A stretch of DNA of 64,000 nt from CAVRXQ01 sp963849105 (GTDB lineage: Bacteria > Actinomycetota > Acidimicrobiia > Acidimicrobiales > Bog-793): positions 372,001-436,000 of the forward strand of contig CAWKGD010000005.1 in the NCBI GenBank assembly GCA_963849105.1, read 5' to 3'. Within the stretch, counting starts at the first letter, position 1, and each line of letters begins with the position of its first letter. This document shows, piece after piece, positions 29,297 through 38,092 of the stretch. The notes below the pieces were generated by a model that ran no database searches, had not been told where the DNA came from, and saw nothing but the letters and a program-made list of their open reading frames with translations. The translations under genes and the position numbers were made by a program.

Positions 29297-29324
29297 GACG
29301 GGGGCCGGATTACCGGCCCCCGTC
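29297..29324 (-). terminator. Strong hairpin downstream of groEL
   Basis: A perfect 12-base-pair inverted repeat (GACGGGGGCCGG and its complement) with a four-base ATTA-type loop lies 24 bases after the groEL stop. No T-run follows on the minus strand, so this is a strong-stem terminator without the classic U-tract, as often seen in high-GC genomes. It separates groEL from the Nudix gene. Confidence 0.7.
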
Positions 29325-29347
29325 CCAGGTCGTGATCGCGTGTTGCC

Positions 29348-30973
29348 TTACATCATCCCCATGCCGCCGGCTCCGGCCGCGGCGGGTTCGGGCTTCTTCT
29401 CCGGCTTGTCGGCGACGAGCACTTCGGTCGTCAACAGCAAGGCGGCGATCGAGGCCGCGTTCTGCAGCGCCGAGCGCGTGACCTTCGCCGGGTCGATGAT
29501 CCCCGACTTCACGAGGTCCTCGAGCGCGCCGCTGATGGCGTTCAGACCGGTCGTTCCCTCGACCGACGCAACCTCGCGCACCATCACCGAACCCTCGAGG
29601 CCGGCATTGATGGCGATCCACTTCAGTGGCTCCTCGAGCGCACGGGAGACGATCAACGCGCCGGTCTGCTCGTCGCCCGAGAGCTTCGAAGCCCGGTCTT
29701 CGACCGCGGCACGGCTGCGCAGCAGGGCCGTGCCGCCGCCCGCGACGATCCCTTCTTCGATCGCGGCACGCGTCGCAGAGAGCGCATCCTCGATGCGGTG
29801 CTTCTTCTCCTTGAGCTCAACCTCGGTCGCAGCGCCGACGCGGACCACCGCCACTCCCGCCGCGAGCTTCGCCAGACGCTCCTGAAGCTTCTCGCGATCC
29901 CAGTCGGAGTCGGTCTCGTCGATCTCGTGACGAATCTGCGCGATGCGCGCCTTCACGTCGGCTTCGTTGCCCGAGCCTTCGATGATCGTCGTGTCGTCCT
30001 TCGTGACGACGACGCGGCGCGCGTGCCCAAGGACGTCGAGCGCCACCGAGTCGAGCTTCAGCCCGACCTCTTCCGAGACGACCTGGCCGCCGGTGAGGAC
30101 CGCCATGTCGGCGAGGGTCGCCTTGCGCCGTTCGCCGAAGCCCGGCGCCTTGACGGCGACGGACTGGAACGTGCCGCGGATCTTGTTCACGACCAAAGTC
30201 GCGAGCGCCTCGCCTTCCACATCCTCGGCGATGATCAGAAGTGGCTTGCCCGTCTGCATCACCTTTTCGAGGACCGGCACGAGGTCGTGGACCGCCGAGA
30301 CCTTCGAGTCGACGAGCAGGATCGACGGTTCCTCCAGCACCGCCTCTTGACGCTCGGGGTCGGTGACGAAGTACGGGGAGAGGAACCCCTTGTCGAACTG
30401 CATGCCTTCGGTGAACTCGAGCTCGAGCCCGAAGGTGTTCGACTCTTCGACAGTGACCGTGCCGTCCTTGCCGACCCTGTCGATCGCGTCGGCGAGCACC
30501 TCTCCGATGGACTGGTCCGCAGCCGAGATCGCTGCGATCTGCGCGATTTCAGCGCGACCTTCGATCTCGCGCGCCTGGGACTTGATCGACTCGACGGCTG
30601 CAGCGACACCGCGCTCGATGCCGCGCTTCAAAGCCATCGGGTTGGCGCCGGCGGCGACGTTGCGCAGCCCCTCGCGGACGAGCGCTTGCGCGAGCACGGT
30701 CGCCGTCGTCGTCCCGTCGCCGGCGATGTCGTTCGTCTTCGTCGCGACTTCGCGGACGAGCTGTGCCCCCATGTTCTCGTAGGGGTCGTCGAGCTCGATC
30801 TCCTTCGCGATGGTCACGCCGTCGTTGGTAATCGTCGGCGCGCCCCACTTCTTGTCAAGCACGACGTTGCGGCCCTTCGGCCCGAGCGTCACCTTCACCG
30901 TGTCGGCGAGCTTGTTGACGCCGGCTTCGAGCCCGCGGCGCGCTTGTTCGTCGAACTTGAGGATCTTCGGCAT
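29348..30973 (-). CDS. groEL: Chaperonin GroEL, 60 kDa
   Basis: ATP-driven folding chaperone forming double heptameric rings closed by GroES. The 541 residues include KVTLGPKGRNVVLDKK and GDGTTTATVLAQ of the ATPase site and end in the Gly-Met tail GGMGMM. The N-terminus MPKILKFDEQARRGLEAG is typical of Actinomycetota. Its ATG shares one base with the groES stop (TGATG). As it sits directly behind groES it is the operon-encoded copy regulated through CIRCE. Confidence 0.98.
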   Translation of the reverse strand: MPKILKFDEQARRGLEAGVNKLADTVKVTLGPKGRNVVLDKKWGAPTITNDGVTIAKEIELDDPYENMGAQLVREVATKTNDIAGDGTTTATVLAQALVREGLRNVAAGANPMALKRGIERGVAAAVESIKSQAREIEGRAEIAQIAAISAADQSIGEVLADAIDRVGKDGTVTVEESNTFGLELEFTEGMQFDKGFLSPYFVTDPERQEAVLEEPSILLVDSKVSAVHDLVPVLEKVMQTGKPLLIIAEDVEGEALATLVVNKIRGTFQSVAVKAPGFGERRKATLADMAVLTGGQVVSEEVGLKLDSVALDVLGHARRVVVTKDDTTIIEGSGNEADVKARIAQIRHEIDETDSDWDREKLQERLAKLAAGVAVVRVGAATEVELKEKKHRIEDALSATRAAIEEGIVAGGGTALLRSRAAVEDRASKLSGDEQTGALIVSRALEEPLKWIAINAGLEGSVMVREVASVEGTTGLNAISGALEDLVKSGIIDPAKVTRSALQNAASIAALLLTTEVLVADKPEKKPEPAAAGAGGMGMM

Positions 30974-31266
30974 CAGGCGGACACCTTCGCGAGCACGTCA
31001 CGGCCCGAGAGGATGAGGAGGTCCTCACCGTCGATAGTGATCTCTGTGCCCCCGTACTTCGAGTAGACGACCTTGTCGCCGACCTTCACGTCCAAGGGGA
31101 TCAGCTCGCCGGTGTTCTCTGCCCGGCGGCCCGGCCCGACGGCGAGGACGTCGCCCTGCTGGGGCTTTTCCTTCGCGGTGTCCGGGATGACAAGGCCCGA
31201 GGCCGTCTTCTCTTCGGCCTCGCTCGGGCGAACGACGATCCGGTCGTCGAGCGGTTGCAGATTCAT
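30973..31266 (-). CDS. groES: Co-chaperonin GroES, 10 kDa
   Basis: Heptameric lid for GroEL. The 97 residues start MNLQPLDDRIVVRPSEAEEK, with the mobile-loop region around TASGLVIPD and the GDKVVYSKYGGTEI beta segment. The frame stays open to 31731, but the ATG at 31264-31266 gives the standard protein and follows an AAGGAGG ribosome site 9 bases away. A CIRCE operator and promoter lie just upstream. The gene is coupled to groEL by a 1-base overlap. Confidence 0.98.
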   Translation of the reverse strand: MNLQPLDDRIVVRPSEAEEKTASGLVIPDTAKEKPQQGDVLAVGPGRRAENTGELIPLDVKVGDKVVYSKYGGTEITIDGEDLLILSGRDVLAKVSA

Positions 31267-31289
31267 CTTGGGCGGCCTCCTTGGGCTCA

Positions 31290-31316
31290 TTAGCACTCTC
31301 TTGATTCGAGTGCCAA
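31290..31316 (-). promoter_or_regulatory. CIRCE operator (HrcA-binding site) of groES-groEL
   Basis: TTAGCACTC, a nine-base spacer and GAGTGCCAA form the CIRCE inverted repeat with one mismatch from the consensus right arm (GAGTGCTAA). It lies 23 bases upstream of the groES start, next to the -10 element, so the HrcA repressor would block initiation. This predicts heat induction through HrcA; hrcA itself is not in the window. Confidence 0.95.
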
Positions 31317-31344
31317 CGATACCGCCGCCGAGGTTGACTAGCAA
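31316..31344 (-). promoter_or_regulatory. Putative sigma70-type promoter of groES-groEL
   Basis: Reading the minus strand, TTGCTA (31344-31339) and TATCGT (31321-31316) are separated by 17 bases, each matching four of six consensus positions. The CIRCE element begins at the end of the -10 box, the arrangement expected for HrcA control. The promoter is inferred from sequence and spacing only. Confidence 0.6.
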
Positions 31345-31765
31345 ACGCCGCGCAGGAGTGCTGGAGCCCGCGAAAGCCCTGATGAGCCGCGCGGCCGGTC
31401 GTCGGTCCCGATCAGGAATAGCTGGGTGTACGGCTGGACAGGAGACCGACGAGCCGCCGATCGAGGACCAGCGCCCCTCGACGAGCTCGCGCTCCGACGT
31501 CGAGATATCCGAGAGGGAGAAACCCGATCTGACCGTCATCCGCACTGTGGGGGTCTCGGTGCCTGCCTGGCAGGTGCCGGTGACCGCGACCGGCACCGCC
31601 TTCGGGCGCGGACTGACGGGATTCGGCGCGCGACTTTGGTTGTGCCGTCGTCGCGGCACGCGTTGCGTATGGTGTGGCGGGAGGTGTCCGAGTGATCCGA
31701 GCGAGAAATACCGTGAGATCGGCGCGCGCACGGCGCCGGCGGCCCTCTAGGCAACACCCAGGTTG
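31345..31765. other. Divergent non-coding gap between groES and the MBL-fold gene
   Basis: About 420 bases. Open frames cross it on both strands, but their translations are arginine/proline-rich without family features and none has a convincing ribosome site. No tRNA, tmRNA or RNase P RNA signature was seen. It probably carries the upstream region of the groES promoter and the promoter of the MBL-fold gene. No clear second promoter could be picked out by eye. Confidence 0.5.
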
Positions 31766-32599
31766 ATGCGGATCCACATCTTCGGCACGCGGGGCTCGAC
31801 GCCCACGCCAGGTCGCGACTTCGTCCGCTACGGCGGCCACACCTCCTGCCTCGGGGTGGCCTTCGACGGCGGCCTGCCGAGCCTCTTCGTCGACGCCGGC
31901 ACCGGGATTCGTGGCGCCGACGCCGTCTTTGATGGCCAGCCCTTTCGCGGGTCGGTCCTTTTCGGCCACCTTCACTGGGACCACACCCAGGGCTTGCCGT
32001 TCTTTTCCTCGGCGGACCGAGAGGACGCCCGCGTCGACGCCTACCTTCCCGCGCAGGGCGGCGGCGAAGCCGTCTTCGAACGCTTCATGTCGCCGCCCAA
32101 CTTCCCGATCACGCCGGCCGGCCTGCGCGGGGCGTGGAACTTCCATGCCCTCGAGCCCGGCGAGCACGAAGTGGAAGGATTCTCCGTGCTCGCGCTCGAC
32201 ATCCCCCACGGGGGCGGCAGAACCTTCGGCTACCGGATCTCCGACGGCCGCTCCGCTTTCGCCTACCTGTCGGACCACTGCCCGACCAGCCTCGGCCCCG
32301 GTGCGGACGGCTTCGGCGAGTATCACGACACGGCGCTGGCCCTCACCGATGGTTGCGACCTCGTGTTCCACGACTCGCAATACACGCCGGAGGAGCTGCC
32401 GGCAAAGGCGCACTACGGCCACGCCGCCTATCCGTACGCGGTGGGCCTCGCCGCCGCGGCGAAGGCCCGCGAGGTCGTGTTGTTCCACCACGATCCGTCG
32501 CGCACCGACGACGAGGTCGACGCGATCTTGAAGGAGTGCGCGGACGCTCCCCTGCCCGTGCGCGCCGCCGTTCAGGACACGGTGATCACGCTCGGCTGA
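31766..32599 (+). CDS. MBL-fold metallo-hydrolase, PhnP/cyclic phosphodiesterase-like
   Basis: 277-residue metallo-beta-lactamase-fold enzyme. It starts RIHIFGTRGSTPTPG and has the metal motif GHLHWDH (HxHxDH), a later metal Asp/His in DHCPTS and VFHDSQY, and VVLFHHDPSRTDD near the end. This subgroup is related to RNase Z, PhnP and class II/III cyclic-nucleotide phosphodiesterases, and similar proteins elsewhere are often linked to receiver or nucleotide-binding domains. The ATG at 31766 directly follows a TTG at 31763, and either may be used. It leads a plus-strand run with two response regulators; phosphodiesterase activity is a guess. Confidence 0.8.
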   Translation: MRIHIFGTRGSTPTPGRDFVRYGGHTSCLGVAFDGGLPSLFVDAGTGIRGADAVFDGQPFRGSVLFGHLHWDHTQGLPFFSSADREDARVDAYLPAQGGGEAVFERFMSPPNFPITPAGLRGAWNFHALEPGEHEVEGFSVLALDIPHGGGRTFGYRISDGRSAFAYLSDHCPTSLGPGADGFGEYHDTALALTDGCDLVFHDSQYTPEELPAKAHYGHAAYPYAVGLAAAAKAREVVLFHHDPSRTDDEVDAILKECADAPLPVRAAVQDTVITLG

Positions 32600-32655
32600 A
32601 TCAGGCGGCCGCATGGGGCACGACCGCCGGGGATTACGTCACGTAGCCTGTCGCT

Positions 32656-33318
32656 ATGTCGATCCGCGTCGTCCTCGCCGAGGACGACTACCTCGTTCGC
32701 GAAGGAGTCGCGCGACTGATCGCCACTGAAGACGACCTCGAGTTGGTCGCGACGTGTGCCGACTACGCGTCGCTGCTCGAAAGCGTCGACAGCGAACAGC
32801 CCGACGTCTTGGTGACCGACATCCGCATGCCGCCGACCGGGACCGACGAGGGGATCCGCGCGGCGAACGAGTTGCACACGCGCAATCCCGACGTCGGCGT
32901 CGTCGTCTTGAGCCAGTACGCCGAACCGAGCTACGCGCTCGCGTTCTTGGAGAACGGATCGCGCGGACGCGCTTACCTGCTGAAAGAGCGGGTCTCGGAT
33001 ATCAAACAGCTCGCCGACGCGATCAGGCAGACGGCCCAGGGCGGCTCGGTGATCGATCCGATCGTCGTCGACGCGCTCGTGGCGGCGAGATCGCGGGCGC
33101 AGAATTCGCCGTTGCGCCTGCTCACCCCGCGCGAGACCGAGATCCTCGCCGAGATGGCGACTGGCAAGAACAACGCTGCCGTCGCCGCGGCGCTCGTGCT
33201 GTCGGAGCGGGCGGTGGAAAAGCACATCAACTCGATCTTCTCCAAGCTCGGGCTCTCCCAGGAGCTCGACGTCCATCGCCGGGTGAAGGCCGTCCTGCTC
33301 TTTTTGTCCGACCGCTGA
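32656..33318 (+). CDS. NarL/FixJ-type response regulator
   Basis: 220-residue transcription regulator. The receiver domain (about 1-125) keeps the acidic pair in LAEDDYLVREG, phospho-acceptor Asp55 in VTDIRMPP, the Ser of VLSQ, and Lys110 in YLLKERV. The LuxR-type HTH (about 153-205) has LTPRETEILAEMATGKN and AVEKHINSIFSKLGL. The likely partner is the membrane histidine kinase encoded convergently. It closely resembles the receiver of the cyclase protein at 36718-38091, suggesting a duplication. Confidence 0.92.
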   Translation: MSIRVVLAEDDYLVREGVARLIATEDDLELVATCADYASLLESVDSEQPDVLVTDIRMPPTGTDEGIRAANELHTRNPDVGVVVLSQYAEPSYALAFLENGSRGRAYLLKERVSDIKQLADAIRQTAQGGSVIDPIVVDALVAARSRAQNSPLRLLTPRETEILAEMATGKNNAAVAAALVLSERAVEKHINSIFSKLGLSQELDVHRRVKAVLLFLSDR

Positions 33319-33400
33319 GCGGGGACCGTGGTGGTGCCACTCCCCGCGCCCTCGTGCTGGCAACGTCCGATCTTCCTGCGCAATTTGCAAAAATGGTCCC

Positions 33401-33793
33401 GTGAGCGACGAGAAGGTCGGTGTCCTGATCGTTGACGATCAGGCGCCGTTCCGCATGGCCGCTGCAGCGGTCGTTCGTGCAACAAAGGGATTCGTCGTGA
33501 TCGGCGAGGCGCGATCTGGAGAGGAAGCCGTCGAGCTCGCCGCGGCCCTCGAGCCGCAGCTCGTGCTGATGGACATCAACATGGAGGGCATCGGCGGCAT
33601 CGAAGCGACGCGACGCATCGTCGACGCCCACCCGTCGGTGCGAGTCGTTCTTCTTTCGACCTACGACGTCGACAGCCTCCCCGCCGACGCGGCGACGAGC
33701 GGCGCGGTCGCGTACGTGCACAAGGAACAGTTCGGTCCTGATGTTCTGGCGAGCGCCTGGGCGGGAAAGCTCCCACTCACTTTCTCACCCTGA
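33401..33793 (+). CDS. Stand-alone receiver domain protein
   Basis: 130-residue single-domain response regulator starting at GTG 33401. The receiver is complete: acidic pair in LIVDDQAPFR, acceptor Asp58 in VLMDINMEG, Ser86 in LLSTYD and Lys108 in YVHKEQF. It ends with no output domain, so it probably acts by protein contact or as a phosphate sink or shuttle. It overlaps the end of the convergent histidine-kinase gene by 17 bases. The receiver is of NarL subtype and could be a regulator that lost its HTH. Confidence 0.88.
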   Translation: MSDEKVGVLIVDDQAPFRMAAAAVVRATKGFVVIGEARSGEEAVELAAALEPQLVLMDINMEGIGGIEATRRIVDAHPSVRVVLLSTYDVDSLPADAATSGAVAYVHKEQFGPDVLASAWAGKLPLTFSP

Positions 33794-35993
33794 GAGCGGA
33801 CGGCGCGCTCTGCGCCGCGCCGTTCCCCGATGCCGCCGCCTGATCGCTCAACGGCAGACGCCCGGAGATCTTCGTCCCTTTTCCGGGCGACGACTCGACG
33901 GTCACCGAGCCACCGATCGCGCCGACGCGGTCGCGCATGTTGACGAAGCCCGCGCCGAGCCCTTTCGCGCTCTGCAGATCGAAGCCGGCACCGTCATCGG
34001 TGACTTCGAAAAACAACGTCCCTTCGCGTTCGTGGACCCGGACGATTGCGCTCGCCCCATCGCCGGCGTGCTTGCCCGCGTTCTGCAACGCCTCCACGCA
34101 GCAGAAGTAGACGGCCGCCTCCTCCTCGGGTGAGTAGCGGCCGAGCCCTTCGGCCTCGACGTCGGTCGGGATCGCGGCGCGGCCCGCCGCGGATCGCAAC
34201 GCCTCTTCGATACCGCGATCGATGAGCAACGGCGGGTAGATGCCGTGCGCGAGCGCGCGCAACTCTTGAACCGCGTCCTGCAGCTCGCCGCCGAGCTGAT
34301 CGAGGATCTCCGCGGATCCTGTCGGGTCGGTCTCGACCAACTGGCGCGCCAGGCGGACGTTGACGGCCAGCGCGACGAGGTGCTGCTGTGCCCCGTCGTG
34401 CAGGTTGCGCTCGATCTGGCGGCGCGCGGCGTCCGACGCGGCAACGATGCGCGCCCTCGATGCGCGCAGTTCGTCCGCCTGGCGCCGGACTTCGTCCAAG
34501 GACTCCTGCAGCGCCGAGTCCAACTCGACATTGTGGAGCGCCAGTCCGAGTTGGCGGGCGAGCTCGACAAGCGTCGTGTCATCGTTCTCGGTGAAGCGCT
34601 CACCGTCGGACTTGCGCGTCGCGACGACGAGGCCGAGGACGCGCCCCGAATGCGTCGTCGGCGCGACGCGAAGAGAAAGACCTTCGCGGCCCTCGAGGAG
34701 CTTCGGCATCCAGATCTCGAGCCAGGCGTTGCCCGAAACCCCGGCGCGGGCGACGACCGACTCCTCACTCGAGGAGAGCACGATTCGCTGCGGCGGCGCA
34801 TCGGGTACCGACACCGCGCGCTCGAGCACCCCACCGGATCCGGTCCAGATCTCCGCAGAAGAGAGCGCCAGCGTCTTGCGCAGCGACTCGACCACCTGCA
34901 GCAAGAGCTCTTCGAGCGGCATCGCCCGGGTGAGGCGGGTCGCGAAGGTGCGCAGGACGGTGTCGGGCGCCTCGCGCTCGCCGTAGACGACGCGGTTGGC
35001 GAACGCGTTCAAGCGCGTCCGTGCCGGGCCGTAAACGAGCGCCGAGACCGCGGCGGCGATCATCGAAAGGATGAGTAGCGTGCGCTCCGCCTTCGTCGGC
35101 GCGTGTCCGATCCCCAAGATGACGATCAAGTAGACGACGACGACCACCCCGGTCAGCCCGGCGACCGACACCGACCAGGCGAGCAGCCGGTCGATGCGTG
35201 CTGCGAGGCTCGTTAACGCGCCGGCGGCGACGGCGACGGCGATCGGCACGGTCGCGACGGTGACGACGAGCGCCTCGCGCGTCGGCCAGCCCCAAAAGAG
35301 GCGCAACGCCTCCGCGAGCACCACCAGTTCGAGGCCGACCGACACGGCCCAGCCGAACCACTGCATCCGCTGGCGCTCGAGTCCCGCCGATCGGCGGTAG
35401 CGGCGGCGGGCGCCGACGAGCCCGATCGGCACCGCGACGAGCAGTTCGACCCCGATCGGCCACAGCGGCAGCGTGGGGCGATCGCTCCAGACGCCGAAAC
35501 CGACGCCGACGGCGACGAGATAGCCGGCCCCGATCGCGAACCGACTCAGCCGGCAGGTGCCGTCCGGCAGTCCGAGCAGGACGTGCATCGTCGACACCGG
35601 CAAGATGCAGAGCGCGAGCGGCTCGACGAGGCGGGCCGCCGTGACGAGGCCACCCGGGACCGCCGTCCCGTGGGCGTGCGCCTCGACAAGCGCCGCGGAG
35701 ACGACGGCGGCCGACGCGAAGAGCGTCGCGGACAGAACAAGCAGTGGCTGGCGTTCCTTCGGCTTCAGCGCGAGGGCGGATCCTCCGGCGAGCGCGAAGC
35801 AGCCGACGACGACCGCCCGCACGATCTGGGTCAGCAGATCGCCGCGATGGTCGACGACTGGAGCCGCGACCGCGCCGGCGAGCGCCGCCACGGCGAGTAG
35901 GAGCCCCGGCCCGAAGACGAGTTGCCGCCGCGCCACCGGCGCGGCCGTCTCGCGGCGCACGCCCAACTGGCTGACGACGATCGGCGCGTCCAT
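33777..35993 (-). CDS. Membrane sensor histidine kinase (HisKA_3, NarL partner type)
   Basis: 738-residue kinase. Residues about 25-325 form roughly 8-9 transmembrane helices, then a GAF-like domain (about 345-490), a coiled linker, the dimerisation/phosphotransfer helix with ERNLHDGAQQHLV (His532), and a HATPase domain (about 620-715) with EALQNAGKHA and DDGAGF. This HisKA_3 type pairs with NarL-type regulators such as the one it converges on. ATG at 35991-35993 shares one base with the ABC ATPase stop. The sensed signal may be membrane- or ligand-borne and is unknown. Confidence 0.92.
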   Translation of the reverse strand: MDAPIVVSQLGVRRETAAPVARRQLVFGPGLLLAVAALAGAVAAPVVDHRGDLLTQIVRAVVVGCFALAGGSALALKPKERQPLLVLSATLFASAAVVSAALVEAHAHGTAVPGGLVTAARLVEPLALCILPVSTMHVLLGLPDGTCRLSRFAIGAGYLVAVGVGFGVWSDRPTLPLWPIGVELLVAVPIGLVGARRRYRRSAGLERQRMQWFGWAVSVGLELVVLAEALRLFWGWPTREALVVTVATVPIAVAVAAGALTSLAARIDRLLAWSVSVAGLTGVVVVVYLIVILGIGHAPTKAERTLLILSMIAAAVSALVYGPARTRLNAFANRVVYGEREAPDTVLRTFATRLTRAMPLEELLLQVVESLRKTLALSSAEIWTGSGGVLERAVSVPDAPPQRIVLSSSEESVVARAGVSGNAWLEIWMPKLLEGREGLSLRVAPTTHSGRVLGLVVATRKSDGERFTENDDTTLVELARQLGLALHNVELDSALQESLDEVRRQADELRASRARIVAASDAARRQIERNLHDGAQQHLVALAVNVRLARQLVETDPTGSAEILDQLGGELQDAVQELRALAHGIYPPLLIDRGIEEALRSAAGRAAIPTDVEAEGLGRYSPEEEAAVYFCCVEALQNAGKHAGDGASAIVRVHEREGTLFFEVTDDGAGFDLQSAKGLGAGFVNMRDRVGAIGGSVTVESSPGKGTKISGRLPLSDQAAASGNGAAQSAPSALRVRK

Positions 35994-36721
35994 CACTCGA
36001 CGATCGCGACGTCGATCTCCGCTTCGATCACACGCGCAGTGTGCTGCTCGACGTCGGATTCGACGCGACCGTCGCGCATATGAACGAGGCGAGACGCCGG
36101 GGCTGCGACGTCCTCGTCGTGGGTGACCAAAAGGATCGACTGACCACCGGCGTGCAGGCGCCGGAACAGTTCGAGGACTTCGAAGCCGCCTTCGGAGTCG
36201 AGGGCGCCGGTCGGTTCGTCGGCGAGAAGGAGCGTCGGCGCGTTGGCGAGCGCACGCGCGATCGCGAGCCGTTGGCGTTCGCCGCCAGAAAGCAACCCGG
36301 GCGCGGCGCGCGCCTTGTCGGCGAGGCCGAGCAGATCGAGAAGGTCGCGCGCCCGACTCTCTGCTTGCCGCCGCCGCAAACCGGCGACCACGGCGGGGAG
36401 CGTCGCGTTCTCAAGGACGGTCATTCCTTCCAAGAGGTTGAAGAACTGAAAGACGATGCCGATGTGTCGTCGGCGCATCAATGCGAGTTCGTCCTCGTCC
36501 ATGCCGGACAATGCTTCGCCGGCGACGAAGATCTCTCCGTCGGTCGGCACGTCGAGTCCCGCGACGAGATTGAGAAGCGTCGATTTGCCGCATCCTGACG
36601 GTCCCATGATCGCGACGAACTCCCCGTCGTCGATCGACAGATCGAGTCCCCGCAGCGCCCGCACCGGCGCGCCTTCTGTTTCGTAGGTCTTGCGCAACCC
36701 GCGCGCCTGCATCACGGTCAT
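35993..36721 (-). CDS. ABC transporter ATPase, MacB/LolD type, without adjacent permease
   Basis: 242-residue ATPase with Walker A GPSGCGKST, Q-loop FQFFNLLEGMTV, signature LSGGERQRLAIARAL, Walker B LLLADEPTGALDS and switch His in VTHDED. The sequence is the MacB/LolD/FtsE class that drives FtsX-type permeases. No permease gene is next to it. It sits inside a signalling operon, overlapping the cyclase gene upstream by 4 bases and the kinase downstream by 1. The FtsX-type permease at 20116-22644 is the only candidate partner in the window. Confidence 0.9.
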   Translation of the reverse strand: MTVMQARGLRKTYETEGAPVRALRGLDLSIDDGEFVAIMGPSGCGKSTLLNLVAGLDVPTDGEIFVAGEALSGMDEDELALMRRRHIGIVFQFFNLLEGMTVLENATLPAVVAGLRRRQAESRARDLLDLLGLADKARAAPGLLSGGERQRLAIARALANAPTLLLADEPTGALDSEGGFEVLELFRRLHAGGQSILLVTHDEDVAAPASRLVHMRDGRVESDVEQHTARVIEAEIDVAIVE

Positions 36722-38091
36722 CGATCCGCCCCCGCCACTTGAGCCGCCACCTTCCAGGCGCCGACCATTCCCGAGCGTCCCTTAACCGTCGACGGCGGGA
36801 TCGGCTCCGCCACGACCGGATCCTGCAGCGCGGCGTGCGTCGCTTCGGAGACCACGGTTTCTCCGGGTTCTGCCCACTGCTGAATGCGCTGCGCGAGGTT
36901 CACGGTGTCGCCGACGACCGTGTACTCCAAGTGCTCATCCGATCCGAGCAGCGCCGCCGCCACCTCGCCAGTCGTGATGCCGATGCCGAGGCCGAATTCC
37001 GGCAGACCTTCGTCGCGCCAGTGCTCGTTGACCGCGCCTTGTGCGCGGTGCATCGCCAGCGCGGCGCGCAGCGCCTTGTCGGCGTGGTCTTCGATCGGAA
37101 CCGGCGCGCCGAAGACGGCCATCACCGCGTCACCGACGAACTGCATGACGGTGCCACCTTGCGCGATCACTGCCCTGTTCATCTCGCCGCGGTGCACGTT
37201 CAACTGCCCGGCGAGCGCGCTCGGATCGGCGTGTTCGGCGATCGTCGAGTAGCCGCGGATGTCCGACATCAAGACGCTGACGTTGAGCTGCACCGTCTCG
37301 CCCGGACGGCACCCCTCGTCACGAAGCATCCGCGCGACACCGCCCGGGAGCAGCCGGCTGAGCGTCTCTCCTTGTTCTTCGCGGTCAACGATCGCTTCGT
37401 GCAGTCTGCGCAACTGCCGCAGCGACTGGCGCCCGCCGCTGCTCGCGTCCTTCGCCAGGCGGAGGAACAGCCGCTCGACTGCCTCCGCCGTCGCCGCCGG
37501 GGTCGTGTTCGTGGCGACGGCGATCGCCTTGATCGGGCGACCCTCGGCGACGAGCTTCAAGAGCTGTTCGTCGGATTCGTCGAGCCCGCCCGAATCGGTG
37601 ACGGGATGGACCATCGACTCGACGATCGCCGGATCGAGCACCGAACCCCCCGTGGCCACGGCTCGCACGGCCCGAGCGAGCTGGTCTCCCTCCGCGACGC
37701 GGTCCTTCAAGAGGTACGCGTAGCCGGCCGACCCTTCGGCGAGCAGCGAGATCGCGTACTCGGGATCGTCGAATTGGGAGAGGACGACGATCCCCGTCCC
37801 GGGATGGCGCTTGCGGATCTCGTGCGCCGCGTCGATGCCTTCTTGTTGGAAGTTCGGCGGCATCCTGATGTCGGTGACCACGACTTGCGGCGCGAGACGC
37901 TCCGATTCCGACACGAGTTCGTCGTAGTCACCGGCGGTGCCGACGAGTTCGAAGTCGCGCTCCAGCCCGAGTAGCGCCTTCACGCCTTCTCTGACGATCA
38001 AATTGTCGTCCGCGAGAAAGACGGTGATCGTCGGCCCCCCAACGCCTCGATCGCGTCCCGCGATCTGCCGTTCCTCCTCGAGCGTAGACAC
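36718..38091 (-). CDS. Response regulator with class III nucleotide cyclase output
   Basis: 457-residue fusion. The receiver (about 20-145) has LADDNLIVREG, acceptor Asp74 in VTDIRMPP, and Lys129 in YLLKDRV. Residues about 168-215 resemble a decayed LuxR-type HTH (DEQLLKLVAEG, IKAIA). The cyclase homology domain (about 265-440) has metal aspartates Asp277 (SDIRGYS) and Asp321 (FVGDAVMAVFG), Asn398 and Arg402. The usual purine-selecting Lys is Gln317, while Thr391 sits at the second selecting site, so cAMP versus cGMP is not settled. The start is GTG at 38089-38091, one base after the upstream gene. Confidence 0.9.
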   Translation of the reverse strand: MSTLEEERQIAGRDRGVGGPTITVFLADDNLIVREGVKALLGLERDFELVGTAGDYDELVSESERLAPQVVVTDIRMPPNFQQEGIDAAHEIRKRHPGTGIVVLSQFDDPEYAISLLAEGSAGYAYLLKDRVAEGDQLARAVRAVATGGSVLDPAIVESMVHPVTDSGGLDESDEQLLKLVAEGRPIKAIAVATNTTPAATAEAVERLFLRLAKDASSGGRQSLRQLRRLHEAIVDREEQGETLSRLLPGGVARMLRDEGCRPGETVQLNVSVLMSDIRGYSTIAEHADPSALAGQLNVHRGEMNRAVIAQGGTVMQFVGDAVMAVFGAPVPIEDHADKALRAALAMHRAQGAVNEHWRDEGLPEFGLGIGITTGEVAAALLGSDEHLEYTVVGDTVNLAQRIQQWAEPGETVVSEATHAALQDPVVAEPIPPSTVKGRSGMVGAWKVAAQVAGADR

Positions 38092-38092
38092 G

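Noticed and set aside
31412..32614. 400-codon minus-strand frame across the MBL-fold gene
   Set aside because: It is antisense to a clear HxHxDH hydrolase, has a repetitive Arg/Val/Glu composition and no plausible ribosome site.
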